Below, piece by piece: positions 10,078-21,751 of a DNA stretch of 64,000 nucleotides (within the stretch, counting starts at the first letter, position 1; every line of letters begins with the position of its first letter). Where the stretch lies: positions 4,030,001-4,094,000 of the forward strand of contig JAJTUQ010000002.1 of assembly GCA_021399445.1 (NCBI GenBank). Reading direction: 5' to 3'. The DNA is from Xylogone sp. PMI_703 (Eukaryota > Ascomycota > Leotiomycetes). Under the pieces are notes generated by a model. The model did no database searches. It was not told the origin of the DNA and saw nothing but the letters and a program-made list of their open reading frames with translations. Position numbers and translations under genes: made by a program.

Positions 10078-12137
10078 ATGTTATTAAGACAACGGATATT
10101 TCCAGGGTGTAGGACATTGTTAGTATATGGGTTTGGCGTTTGTCGCTTTATCCGATCATCTTCTACTGCTAGTTCTCCGATTATTCCCAGCTTTGCTCAC
10201 CATAAGATGCCCCGCCTATGTGCTGAGAAGTCAGAGGGAATTTGTATGTTTCTCTATATTCGCCACACATTTACTCACACCTAGTAGACGAAGATATTCC
10301 AGAGGACGAGCTCTACAAGTATTCAGGGAATCGCTGGGTGTATGTTTTTCATCCCCGCTTTCACAATTCATGGAACAAGAGGTTAAACCAGTTCGGCAAG
10401 CTATAATGAGTCTAAACGACTTTCTGAAAGATATCTCAAGTTCGATCTCCAACAACTACTAGACGTCGTCGTTGAAGCGTTGTCCAGTGAAGGTGCCCGG
10501 CATTGTATGTATTCTATTCCGTCTAACGAGCTTTCACCCCCCTTCTGATACCGGGGATAGGTACTAGAGTTTTAAAGTGCAAGGAAGGTCTCAACAATAA
10601 AGCTTTTATACTCACCATGGATAATGGATTGGAGATCTTTGCAAAACTTCTTAACCCGATAGCTGGGCCAGCTTATTATACCACGGCATCGGAAGTAGCC
10701 ACTCGAGAGTTTGTAAGTGTTGTGGGTTACAGAAAATACAGATATCTCTGACCATCGATGCTTTTAGTTGCGGGATGTTTTGGACATTCCAACACCTCGG
10801 ATTATTGCTTGGTCAGCGTATAGTCATAATCCTGTTGGGGCTGAATATATTCTGGAAGAAAAGGCTCCCGGAAGGCCCCTGGGAAGTCTATGGTATCAAT
10901 GGCCAATGGAATCCAAAATGTCAATGATTACTCAAATTGTACAGATAGAACAGAAGCTTGCATCCGTAAAATTTTCGCAATCAGGCTGTCTTTATTTTAA
11001 AGGAGATGTTCCAGGTACTCTCAGTGGTAACGCATTATTAACAAATGTTTCTACGAGGCCTTCATTACTTGGACGTTACAGCTTAGGGCTTTTTGTCTCA
11101 AATGGATTATGGCGTGGTCATAGGGCAAGAATGAATCTAGATCGTGGACCATGTAAGTCCTTTACGGGGGCAGTAGGAATTGTTCTGAAATTATCAAGAC
11201 AGTACGCCCATCAAGTTCGTGGAAGCGATGGCAAGAAACGAGATGGAATTTATCAAGTTATATGCCAAACCTCGAATGAACTATCATCGATCATCCACTG
11301 AACCCGAATCCCCTGCAGAAGCACTCGACCTCTTACAGCGATACCTCAAACTTACTCCAGCGATGGTGCCTCCAGTGGGAAAAGAAGATACTCATTCACC
11401 TACACTTTGGCATCCCGACCTCCATCTTGATAATGTATTCGTTGGACCCAGAGTCCGAAGAAATCACTCGTATAATTGACTGGCAATCGGCGGCCATTAT
11501 GCCGTTTTATTACCAGTGTGGGATTCCTAGAATGTTTCGGCATCCGGGAAAAAGCATTGGTCATTGGATCGTACCTGAGCTTCCAGCAGATTATGAAAGT
11601 CTAGATCCGGCTGGAAAAGCTAAAGCCAACGCCCAGAGAGACAGTGAAGTTTGCCAAAGCTATTATGAGGTACAAACTGCGGATAATAACCCGAGACATT
11701 GGGCGGCCATTCAATTATGGGACGCTGAAATCAGAACGGAACCATCCCGTCTGGCCATAAACGTCTGGGAGGACAAAGATATCTTTTTCCTTCGACGAGC
11801 TCTATTATCAATTGTCGAACAATGGTCTCAACTCTGTCCAGATTCCGGTCCGTGCCCTGTGAGTTTCAGCGAACAAGAACTTAAACTACACTATGCTGAA
11901 GAAGAGAGTATGAGCGATATGGGCGAGATATTAAAACTTTTCAAGAATAACTGGGGCCTTCCTCCAGATGGTATGGTTGATCCAGCTCACTTTAACCGGA
12001 TAAAAGCCCTGTTACCAGACCTTAGAGAGGCATTCATCGCAGGAGGCGATGATGAAGAACAGAAGAAGCTCTTTGATAAACTATGGCCGTTTCAGGATAC
12101 CGATGATAGTTATGATCATTATGATAAGTATGTCTAG
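10078..12137 (+). CDS. AIM9-like mitochondrial phosphotransferase (APH family), frame broken by one extra base
   Basis: Six exons: 10078-10243, 10285-10339, 10401-10504, 10561-10712, 10768-11152 and 11199-12137. All introns are GT-AG, 41-61 nt. The product begins with an Arg/Ser-rich, acid-free segment (MLLRQRIFPGCRTLL ... FIRSSSTASS) typical of a mitochondrial presequence. It then follows the AIM9 layout: YKYSGNRWVYNESKRLSERY, an N-lobe with LNNKAFILTMDNGLEIFAKL, the segment TTASEVATREF, the catalytic loop HPDLHLDNVFV, and IIDWQSA as the metal-binding DxW. At 11444-11445 a GG occurs where the family needs one G. The frame therefore stops at 11479 (~380 residues) although ~220 well-conserved residues continue in the next frame to 12137. 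Both flanks are otherwise intact, so this is either a very recent mutation or a sequencing/assembly error. The first acceptor is a TAGTAG pair (10284 or 10287), both in frame. Confidence 0.8.
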
Positions 12138-12466
12138 ACTTGGGATAAATGGATATAGATATGCAAATAGGATGTATACTAAAATTCGAGGTTGCGCGTT
12201 ATAATACAACTGGTTTATATTATTCACAAATAGAGAGAGGACGGATATATCCTATAGTCCTTTCAATTGCGCGCAAAATATGAATGTCAAGAAATGAAAT
12301 GAGTATACCCCTCGTAGCCTTGTGACAGACCCTCAGTGAAGTGACAAGGATCTTAGCCCCACCAAGGAAACTTTCAGCCTTGCTCCCCGCACTTTTTTAT
12401 TCGAACATCAGAAGCCGATCTCCAATGAGCTCAACCCGATAGCCAACTTGGTACATATTTAAGAAT
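12138..12466. other. Intergenic region / trm7 promoter
   Basis: A short AT-rich stretch between the AIM9-like gene and trm7 on the same strand. No other feature seen. Confidence 0.5.
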
Positions 12467-13715
12467 ATGGGTAAATCATCGAAAGACAAGCGCGATGCTT
12501 ATTATAGGCTGGCAAAAGAACAGGGGTGGAGAGCTCGAAGTGCCTACAAGCTACTACAGCTTGACGAAGGTAGCCCACCGCGAGAAAGCTCTTTATAATT
12601 GTCCTGGCAGAGATCAGTACTAACAATTGGTTTAAAATGTAGAATTCAATCTTTTCGAAAATGTGACTCGTGTGGTAGACCTCTGCGCAGCGCCAGGGAG
12701 CTGGAGTCAGGTCCTATCAAGGGTGTTAATAAAAGGGGAGAAATTCGGACGCAGCGCATGGGAAGATAAAGAAGGAAAGTTACGACAACAACTACTCGGG
12801 ATATACGGGGTGAATTCTACGAGTGAAGAGAAGGAGCCAATCCTTGAAAAGAATCAAAAGGAAGAAGTCAAGGAATCACCGGCCGTACTAAGAAAAGACA
12901 TCAAGATAGTCGCAATCGATCTTCAGCCCATGAGTCCATTGCCCGGAATAATAACTCTGCGCGCGGATATCACACATCCAGCTACCATCCCTCTACTCCT
13001 TCAAGCACTTGATGCTTCTCCGTCAGGTGCATTCTCAGAAACAACCCCCTCAACTACCCACCTAGTTGACCTTGTCCTCTCGGACGGAGCTCCCGATGTC
13101 ACAGGTCTCCACGACCTAGATATCTACATCCAAAGTCAACTCCTCTTCGCAGCACTAAACCTAGCGCTCTGCATCCTCAAACCCGGAGGGAAATTCGTAG
13201 CCAAGATCTTCCGAGGTCGAAATGTAGACCTCCTCTACGCACAGTTAAAGCTGTTCTTCGACCGCGTGGTCGTGGCAAAACCGAGAGCGAGTCGCGCAAG
13301 TAGCGTTGAAGCTTTTGTTGTGTGCGAAGGGTTCCACTTACCTGAGGGATTTCAAGCTAGTTTAGAACGGCCTTTGGGGGTGGGTGGGGGACTTGAGGAG
13401 ATGGTGAGAATGAAGAAAGAGGAAGAAAATGAAGGAAGAAAGGAAAGTGGAGTCCAGGCAGTGAAGAATGAAGATGGTGTGGTGGAGATACGGCTCTTAG
13501 ATGATGATGAAGATGCACGACAGGATGGAAGATGGATAGCCCCCTTTTTAGCATGCGGAGATTTGGGTTCTTTTGATGCCGATGCGTCGTACCACTTACC
13601 CAAGGATAGAGTCAGCCTTGACCCTGTTCAGCCACCTACTGCGCCTCCATATAAACGGGCACTTGAGATGAGGAAGGCTGCTGGAGGTGCTTATGGAAAG
13701 ACCGGGACCCCGTGA
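12467..13715 (+). CDS. TRM7: tRNA (cytidine/guanosine 2'-O) methyltransferase Trm7, FtsJ family
   Basis: Two exons: 12467-12569 and 12643-13715. The 73-nt intron carries an ACTAAC branch point. The product is 391 residues. The N-terminus [20 protein letters not shown] and [14 protein letters not shown] is the FtsJ/RrmJ opening, with the conserved catalytic Lys28. [15 protein letters not shown] is the SAM-binding motif [18 protein letters not shown] supplies the catalytic Asp, GGKFVAKIF the second Lys, and [12 protein letters not shown] the Glu of the K-D-K-E tetrad. Trm7 methylates ribose at positions 32 and 34 of the anticodon loop (Phe, Trp and Leu tRNAs) with partners Trm732 and Rtt10. A Lys/Glu-rich insert (~residues 245-270) follows the catalytic core and is probably surface-exposed. 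The gene converges with pex11. Confidence 0.93.
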
Positions 13716-14128
13716 TATGATTTAGATGGTGAATTTGGGATCAGGCGGAATAGATCATACTTTGTATCGGCGTTTGATATGGTTCTATAACTGGCATATG
13801 GTGGAATTATATATCCAAGAAAAGTAGAATAGGCGTATAGATTTGACTTCCATGAGATTCAAGGTGTAATGACATTATTTTGTTGTTTGAACCAGCAAGA
13901 ACAAGATATCAGACCAAGCTATACATAATAGAACGTTACACATGTAAAAACACGAGTTTTTCCTCCTAATCCCCACAGGCTTCGGAGCTTTCCTTTGTAC
14001 AATTTGAGCTCACTTTTTGAATCCAGATACCGATCCATATTACTGATTTCCTTGCCTTCCCCCCTCACCTCCATCCTCCTATGACAATTTTTCCAACTCA
14101 AATCTCCCAACACCCGCTCACTGAGTGC
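13716..14128. other. Convergent intergenic region
   Basis: The 3' ends of trm7 and pex11 face each other here. AT-rich on the left; no gene or repeat seen. Confidence 0.5.
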
Positions 14129-14944
14129 TTAGGCTGTCTTCTTCCATTGGTTGTAAACACCGATCAAACTGCTGACCGTTCCTGCCAAACCAACGAAGCC
14201 ATCATCGAAGTTTGTAATTCCAAGAGCAGCGGTAGGGATGGTGAGATCGCAAAGATCTGAGAAGAGCTGGAGATTGATAGAAGCACGTTCCCTAATAATT
14301 CATGATCGTTAGTATACTCTTTCATCCAAAGGAAGATATGTAGGGGTTTAATAAGCCCGTATTAATAGAAGGAAATGATGAAGGAAAGAGCCATACTTCT
14401 GAATCCTCTTGCTAGTAACAACACCCTCTCCATCCTTCTTATCAATCTTGGACTCCTGCTTCCTCAAGCTATAAAGCGAGTACGCTCCTCCAATAGCGCT
14501 GAACGCCAGTCCCATCATCCAGAATCGATATGCCTCCTGCTGTAACCTCTTCGTCGCTGGGCTCTTCCGAATACCCGCTGCATCAAGATACGTCACCATA
14601 TCCAGTGTCAAGTATCCCGCATAGCCCAATTGCCTTCCGATACTGCAGTACCTGACAAAGGGATCCAGGGACTTGGAATCTGCCGCAGCCGCAGCGGCCT
14701 TGAAGTGCTCGACGTTCTTGCCGACGCGCAGCAGCTTTCGCGCGAGACCGAACTGCTTCTTGATAGCCTCGAAAGGAGCGATTTCCGCGGGAGTGCCATT
14801 CGTGCGGAAGAGGTACCAGGCATAGAATCGGGAGAAGTACTGGATTGTGCGCAGCAGCTTGTCGCGGCCGACGGTGGTTGCAACGAATTTCAGGTAGTGA
14901 GCTACCGAGGGGTGGTAGATGAGGGAGTCGCCGACTACAACCAT
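14129..14944 (-). CDS. PEX11: Peroxisomal membrane protein Pex11
   Basis: Two exons: 14944-14397 and 14291-14129, with a 105-nt intron. The product is 236 residues, a normal Pex11 length. The start VVGDSLIYHPSVAHYLKFV, then GRDKLLRTIQYFSRFYAWYL, is the family's amphipathic, membrane-bending N-terminal helix region. GLARKLLRVGKNVEHFKAA follows. Hydrophobic stretches occur at ~residues 150-165 and at the C-terminal end (FDDGFVGLAGTVSSLIGVYN). The conserved C-terminal exon reads INLQLFSDLCDLTIPTAALG, which confirms the splice. Function: elongation and division of peroxisomes, through remodelling of the peroxisomal membrane and recruitment of the fission machinery. It is divergent from the DNA glycosylase gene, with 464 bases between start codons. 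Confidence 0.94.
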
Positions 14945-15408
14945 CTTGACTGGCTACTGATTGGCGGGATCGATTAATGGGCTTCGTTCGCTATTAGATA
15001 TTGCGATTAGGAGGTAAAGAGGGGAAAGGAGGAAGAATTTCTGGATTAGGAGATGAAATGAAAATGGAGGTGGTTGAGAGGTCGTCGGTGTTTCAAGGTT
15101 GGGATCCTTGGGGTGTGAGGAGCTTGTGAAGGGCAGCACTTGGGTGCTTAAGAAGCCGAGGTTGAGGGGAAATGCCGAAACGAATGAAGGGACTTGGTTG
15201 CTCGATTCAGAGCATGTAATCAAGTAAATGACGGAAGGCATTAGGCGGTATTAGAGCCTTGAATCCGAGGCTCAAAATCCATTCATCATCAACGCGCCCT
15301 TGTACAGTAAGAATCGCGGTCACGTTATCCCGACTACACGTCGTCCTCTCAGTGACTTCATATCAAAATAAAATCCCAACCAGAGAGAATCTTATATATT
15401 TAGATAAG
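14945..15408. other. Divergent promoter region, pex11 / DNA glycosylase
   Basis: A purine-rich segment on the left (about 15000-15080) mirrors a CT-rich leader on the pex11 strand. No additional gene seen. Confidence 0.5.
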
Positions 15409-17300
15409 ATGCCTGAAATAGCTGAAGGTAAGTTACTATATTTCCAATTTTAGTTTGTTTTGTAAGATGTGAAAGAAAAAAGAGAGTTGCTTTACTGACA
15501 AATATATGCATAGTCGCGCGCATCGTCCATTACCTCAAGAAGAGCCTCGTAGGCAAGACCCTAGCCAACGTCAAAGCCCCAGATGACGCGGTTATATTTG
15601 GCAAAGCCGGTACTACCGGTGCGGAGTTCGAGAAAGCTATGAACGGGAAGAAAGTTGTGGATGCAGGACAGCAAGGGAAATATTTCTGGTGAGTTTTCGG
15701 TCTTCTATATTTCATTGCTTTCAAATTCGGCGGTTGAGCGGGATTGTATATGTGCGGGTATAGGGGTATAGGGGGAAGATGCATCCACAAAATACCTGCA
15801 CATGAACATGCTCATAATTACACGTAAAAATTCTTATACATATCGAAATTATAGATGATAGCCAACTGACGCAATGCTCTCTTATCTAGGCTGATAATGT
15901 CGTCTCCCCCACATCCAGTATTCCACTTCGGCATGACAGGTTAGAAACGAAACCATTTCCTACTTCTACTCTTTCTTTCCTCTTCATTTCTTTCTTGTTC
16001 TCCCAGCCTCCAAGACTTGATAGAAGCAAAAGAGAGGAAAAGGAAAACCATTTGAACCTTTCATATCAACTCCACCACCCAGCTTAAGGAAATCCCCAAC
16101 TAATTATTCAGGATGGTGGCACTTCCGCAACGAACCTTCCTTGCACTACCGACCCGACAGCGGCAAAGAAGGAGGAGGAGATAGTAAAGAAGAAGAGCCC
16201 TGGCCGCCCAAATTTTGGAAATTCCGCCTCGAGACCAGCGATAGTGACGGCAGTCCTAAAGTCGAGACCGCCTTCTCGGACCCCCGACGCTTCTCCCGCG
16301 TGCGTCTCGTGCAGTGCAAGGGCGAGGATATCCGGAAGACGTCGCCGCTGAAGGAGAACGGGCCTGATCCAGTGCTGGATGCGGATGTGCTGACGGCGGA
16401 GTGGTTGGAGAAGAAGATGAAGAGTAAGCATGTGCCGATCAAGGCGTTGCTGTTAGATCAGGCGAATATTAGTGGGATTGGGAATTGGGTTGGGTGAGTT
16501 GTTTCAATACTTTATCATGTCATTAATTCATCGGGCAGGGAGATTCTTGCGTATATTTGCTATAGATGGTCTAGACAGATAAAGTACTAACTGCGGAGTC
16601 GGACAGAGATGAGATTCTTTATAACGCCAAACTACATCCCGAACAATACAGCGATACGTTCAGCAGCGCACAAATAAAACAACTCCACGATTCCATCATC
16701 TATGTCACCAAGACCGCCGTTGACGTCCTCGGAGAGTCAGACAAGTTTCCCGATGATTGGTTATTCAAGCATCGATGGGGAAAGGGCAAGAAGGGATCGC
16801 CTACTAGCCTTCCAAATGGAGAGAAGATTACATTCTTGACTGTTGGTGGGAGGACGAGCTGCGTTGTACCGAGTATACAGAAGAAGACGGGAGCTGTTGC
16901 TGGAGATGTGAAGGCTGGCGAGGCAGCTAATGGCGTTGAAGAGAGGGAGAAAAAAGGTAAGGGTAAGGAGGCTGGAGGGAAGAAGAGAAAGGCTGTGAAA
17001 GAAGAAGACGAAGACGAAGATGAGCAGGAGGATGAGCCGGAGGTTAAGGATGAACCTGCAGCAACACCCGCAAAAGGAAAAGGAAGAAGTAAAAAGGGAA
17101 AAACAGTTGATGAAGTTAAGCAGGAGGATGCTGAAGAGAAAGAGGAGGTCCAAGCCAATACTAAGAAGCGAAGGATCAGTACTAAAGAGACTGAAGAGAA
17201 GACACCCAGAAAGGAAACGCCCGCGAAGAAGAACGCCAAGACCAAGGCTGAGGCCCCGCAGGATGGTCGACGACGTTCTGGTCGACTGAGTGGGAGATGA
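15409..17300 (+). CDS. Formamidopyrimidine-DNA glycosylase (Fpg/Nei family)
   Basis: Five exons: 15409-15427, 15514-15688, 15890-15939, 16112-16493 and 16607-17300. The product is 439 residues. The 19-nt first coding exon encodes MPEIAE, which supplies the catalytic N-terminal Pro (after Met removal) and the Glu of the Fpg active site. The next conserved blocks are QGKYFW, PVFHFGMTGWWHFR, DPRRFSRVRLV, the helix-two-turn-helix NISGIGNWVGDEILYNAKLH, and the C-terminal segment ITFLTVGGRTSCVVP. No four-cysteine zinc finger is present. The last segment matches the 'zincless finger' form found in plant and fungal Fpg. Role: base excision repair of oxidised purines in the nucleus, with glycosylase and beta/delta lyase activity. 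The final ~135 residues are a Lys/Glu-rich disordered tail with several NLS-like clusters. A Lys/Glu-rich insert also follows HYRPDSG. Confidence 0.92.
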
Positions 17301-20300
17301 GGTGCTGCAGTTTCTGAGGATGAGCTGATATAGCGCTGAAGCGTATGTGTACTATGAGAGCTTTACTGTATAGTAGTATATGCCAACAAAGGAGAGCAGC
17401 GGGAGCCGAATCATGTGGGTGGCCGGATTACTCCATATAGCAACGTTGAGGAGTCAGGAGTTTGATTAGAGAGAATAAAATATAAAATTTTCAGGAGAAA
17501 GAGAGCCCTTACCTGAGTTGATCTAGAATGAAGCTGCATCCCACATACTTTACAGTTTCGAATATCTCCCCGGAAGTCCCCAGTCGGAAAAAGATTTGGG
17601 AGCAATGTGCGGCATCAAGATTTCCATTGCGTACTCAGCGGAGAAATGTTTGCCCTTTTGCACTTTTAATCTCAGGGGAACGGGATCACGGCACAGGCAC
17701 GTGGGGCCCGTCACGTGACTAGAGACGGATATGATCGGACAGCGACGGCATAGTGGGAAACCCGTCGTGGAAGAGCGTGGGGGATGTATCGATTTGCCGG
17801 GGGTTTTTCCGTGACATGGAGACCGAAGAAGCAGGGACCATTGGGGTAGTTCAGGTTGGGGTATTGGAGAGAGTCCCTTGGCAGATCATCAGGCGTTGAA
17901 CCGAGGGTATTGTGTTGAGAGTTCCGGGCTCCAGAAGGTTGGGAGGGTAAGAGCAACAGGGAGACGAAAAAGAGCCGGGGGAAGGAGTTGTGCTCGGTAA
18001 GGACGCCGGTCCTCGGGCGCCAACGGGCGTGCGCAGGAGATGACATAAGAATTACCGTAGTGGTTTTGTTGTGCTGGGAAGCGAGGGAAGGTAACGGCAG
18101 CGGCAGCGGCAGGTTGTGTGTTTGGTCTGTGTGGTCTGCGTGTAGGGGCGCACGATGCTGTATGAAAATGGAAGGGATGATGTGAATTTTAAGTTTAGGA
18201 GACCTGTTAGAAAAAAGCTTCAGGAAAGAAGACGAGAAATCCCCGAGCGAAATCCGAAGAGATGACATGCGCGTAAGGAAGCCATCAGCCATCAGCCATC
18301 AATATATTTGTATTGGGAAAAGGAGCACGTTTTGTTCGGGGCTTTAGGCGCGCTGCTTCCCCGCAAAGAAGGCCCTTAGCACGGGCGCTGGAAATTGGGG
18401 AAGAGGGGCGGGGAGGGGGCCCGAAGCAAGCACCAAAACCTTATCGCTATCAGTGACGACTTCATTGCTCTGCATCCCCTCGTGATGACGCGCAAACACT
18501 AACGCAGCCTTGTGACAGCGAGCGTTGATGCGCACCAACAACAGCTCTCCCAAAAGCTGAATCGGGATGGTTAAGGACGAGAACTAAAGAGAACAGTTAT
18601 GCCTTACCTTTCATAGATAACCCAAGAAGAACCTCGAGTCTCCGCGCTGTTGCTGCTCTAAGATCCAGGCTCGCCGCTTTCTCCACGGAAGCTACGGATG
18701 TTGGACCATGGTCAGCACGGATTGCGTACACAGCAAGAGTAGGCGCAGTCGTATAGTTTGTGCGAATTCATCCGTATATCCATGGCGATGCAGGAACTGG
18801 TAGCATGCATTATTGGAGAATTGACCTCCCTCGAAGGGTGCATTGCAGTGCGACCGGCTCAACAGTGCAAGAGTGCTTGTTGGAGGGGGCATGGTATTGC
18901 TTCTAGCCGGGTGGTGTCGTGATCTTGGATGAGGGGCGCAGCCAGAAGAAGTACACATGGTACCGTACCTCTCAACGCTTCTGTCCACTTGTAACCTGAA
19001 CAGATCATTCGAGGGCCCCGACAGCTCGGATGGATGAGCGGCTGCAACGGGAAGACAAGGAACAGGAACAGGAACGCTGTGATAGCCATATCAATATCGG
19101 TCGATAATATCGCTGGATTCAAGTTTGAGGACGAATCGATATCCAATAGGCTATCGCATTAAGCATAAACAAGTGGTAAATCCCAATGCTATTGCTGTAA
19201 ATAGGAACTTGGTAGCTGGCTGACGTGGTGACGATGTCATAACCATGGTGTGAAACAGAACGGCGAATTCAGTCCAAATCTCCCCATCTACAACCAGAGC
19301 AGCCCGTAATTAGTAGTCCAAATGCAAAGTGCTTTATTAATAAAACGACCATTTCCCGTGTACCTCTGTATGAGAAAGAGGGAAGAATGTCTCGTGCCTG
19401 AAGCAACAACCCCGCACTTGCAACAGGCGCAAACTCGGGATTGCTGGTGGCAGACGTGAGAAGCAGCGCGACCGAGAGCTGGTTTCGTCCATTCAACGCG
19501 CTGCCCTCCTTTCCCTCCTTCCCTAGAGCCACGCACCAAGGCACACGAAGGGCTGTCTCCCTAGCACAAGGGGCCGCGCTGCGACGAGCGTAAATATCGA
19601 CCTGGTCGCTCGTTCCATCCTGCTTCCTCAGTCTCCTCCTCCACATCGTTTCTTCATTACCATCGCAACATCTTCATCATACTCAACCTGATATAGCGAC
19701 CGGCTCCATTAGACGAGGCTGACGAACCAACCGCGACTACTGTACGCAGCCCGCACGATACGACACTGCACGCTTCGCCGGCCTAGTCCTCTTTCGAAAC
19801 TACCGGTACGAGGGTACAAAAGCTCCAATCTCCGGCTCTCAACATTCTCGCACCGCCTTTGCGCGCCCTCTTGGCCCTCGGCAACCGACTCCGGACCCGG
19901 CGGCGTCTGTGCTGAAGAGCTTCTTTCTCCTGCGCGCACTTGCCTGCGCTTCACTGAGTGAGTGCACCAGGCGCTCTATCTTTTTTCCTTTTGCTTTGGG
20001 CTTTTCCCGCTGCAGCATCTTCCGGCCCACATGCCGCTTCCTGCTTCGCTCTCCCCTTGCTGCTGCAACCTCCCGTGCCCAACATCCGCGGTTGAGCTGT
20101 TGTGGTTAGCCGCGAGCATTCCGATCAGTCCCAGGGCTGTGCTTCCAAGTGGATGCGCAACCCTTCCTTTCCGACGTCACTGTTCGAGATTCTCGGATGT
20201 GGGCTGGTGCATGCAGGGCCACCCAGGCTGAGCCAGAGGGGCAAACAGAGCACGCAAACCGGGGCAGACGGGGCCAACAACGGGTAGGAAGAGAATTGGT

Positions 20301-20699
20301 AAATCTATTCTAAGCCTTACCCCATGGCCCCGTGCCTCCCAATGGCATCAACACCCTCAACTACCTATCTTCTCATCCGCGTATGCCATGGTCCAGCGAC
20401 CAATCAGGCGGCTGTCAATCCACCTCGAGCAGACCCCCACTCAGCACGAGGCTGGAGCTTGGTAACCAGCGCCTGCTCGATTATGTGTTCATGACGGTGT
20501 TCTGCGTTAACCCGCCAGTCCAATACCCTGTGTTTCTTGTCCAGTTTGTTAAGCAAGAGCTGAAGCTGACCTTTCTCGCAATGGCTAGAGCCGTCAAGAC
20601 TTTGTTCCACCGCAATCGGCCATCCCTGCCAGATTGTACATTTATCTCCCTCCTGATCCCTCTTTTCAACCTTTTTTCTCTTCTTCAAATTTCATCCTC
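17301..20699. other. Long gene-free region upstream of the mitochondrial carrier
   Basis: About 3.4 kb without a convincing coding sequence. Open frames on both strands (the largest ~190 residues on the minus strand, near 17711-18292) lack conserved domains, helix-like composition or consistent codon use. The segment from ~19600 to the carrier start is CT-rich, and directly before the ATG it is strongly pyrimidine-rich (about 20640-20698), as in fungal leaders. A long 5' UTR with an intron, or a non-coding RNA, is possible. I could not define either. Confidence 0.4.
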
Positions 20700-21751
20700 A
20701 TGTCGAGAAACTCTATTAAAGAAGCCATGGAGAGCGCCAAACCAAGAACGCTAGCAGCAAAGGACCAGTTCCTACACACGCCCTTCATGCGTGCTGCTCT
20801 TCCTTTTATAAACGGTGGCATTGCGGGGATGGTGGCAACTACTGTCATCCAGCCCGTGGATATGATCAAGGTGCGTCTCCAGCTCGCGGGCGAGGGAGCA
20901 CGTACAGGACCCAAGCCTACACCATTATCGGTGACGAAGGAGATTCTCGCCTCAGGGAAGGCCCTCGATCTCTACACAGGTCTCTCTGCAGGTTTATTAC
21001 GGCAGGCTGTCTATACCACGGCACGTTTGGGCTTCTTTGACACGTTCATGGGCAAATTGACCACACGCGCTAAAGAGAAAGGCACCAACATTGGCTTTGG
21101 TGAGCGTGCAGTGGCAGGTCTATCTGCTGGTGGTCTGGCAGCCATGATTGGCAACCCAGCAGATCTTGCCCTGATCCGCATGCAATCTGACGGTCTCAAG
21201 CCCCTGGCCGAGCGGAAGAACTACAAATCTGTCATCGATGCGCTATCATCAATCGCAAAATCAGAAGGTATTACCGCTCTGTGGGCAGGAGCTGCCCCAA
21301 CCGTGGTACGAGCCATGGCATTGAACTTTGGACAGCTGGCCTTCTTCTCTGAAGCCAAGCAACAACTCAAGGACACCAGTTTAACTCCTCGAGCACAGAC
21401 CTTGACAGCTTCTGCTATTGCCGGATTCTTTGCCAGTTTCTTTAGTTTGCCCTTCGATTTCGTCAAGACGAGATTACAGAAGCAACAGAGAGCGCCAGAT
21501 GGAACTTTGCCATACCGGGGAATGGTACACTGCTTCGGCAAGGTTGCCAAAGAAGAAGGCCTCTTGAGATTTTACAGAGGATTCAGCACCTACTATGTGC
21601 GAATTGCGCCTCACGCGTAAGTCATTCCTTCTCATATTACTCAATTTGTGTGAGACAACACTTTTAGGAGGAATATTTACTAACATACTTTTACTTTCCT
21701 AGAATGGTCACACTTATCGTAGCCGACTATCTTGGTTTCATCACCAAGTAA
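20700..21751 (+). CDS. Mitochondrial 2-oxoglutarate/malate carrier
   Basis: Two exons: 20700-21616 and 21703-21751, with an 86-nt intron. The product is 321 residues. It has three tandem ~100-residue mitochondrial carrier repeats with signatures QPVDMIKVRLQ, NPADLALIRMQ and LPFDFVKTRLQ, each ending an odd-numbered helix. The second repeat's PADLALIRMQ and the phrase GLSAGLLRQAVYTTARLG are typical of the oxoglutarate carrier subgroup and argue against dicarboxylate or aspartate/glutamate carriers. Role: exchange of 2-oxoglutarate for malate across the inner mitochondrial membrane (malate-aspartate shuttle, nitrogen assimilation). The ATG at 20700 directly follows the pyrimidine-rich leader. 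An in-frame upstream ATG at 20634 would add 22 residues rich in Pro and Phe, which is unlikely. The short last exon encodes MVTLIVADYLGFITK. Confidence 0.92.

Noticed and set aside
16700..17245. 181-codon minus-strand Ser/Phe-rich frame
   Set aside because: It is the antisense of the Lys/Glu-rich tail of the Fpg glycosylase. Its composition is explained by the opposite-strand codons.
17711..18292. 193-codon minus-strand frame in the gap before the oxoglutarate carrier
   Set aside because: No domain, no splice partners, irregular composition. Likely an open frame by chance in a GC-rich stretch.
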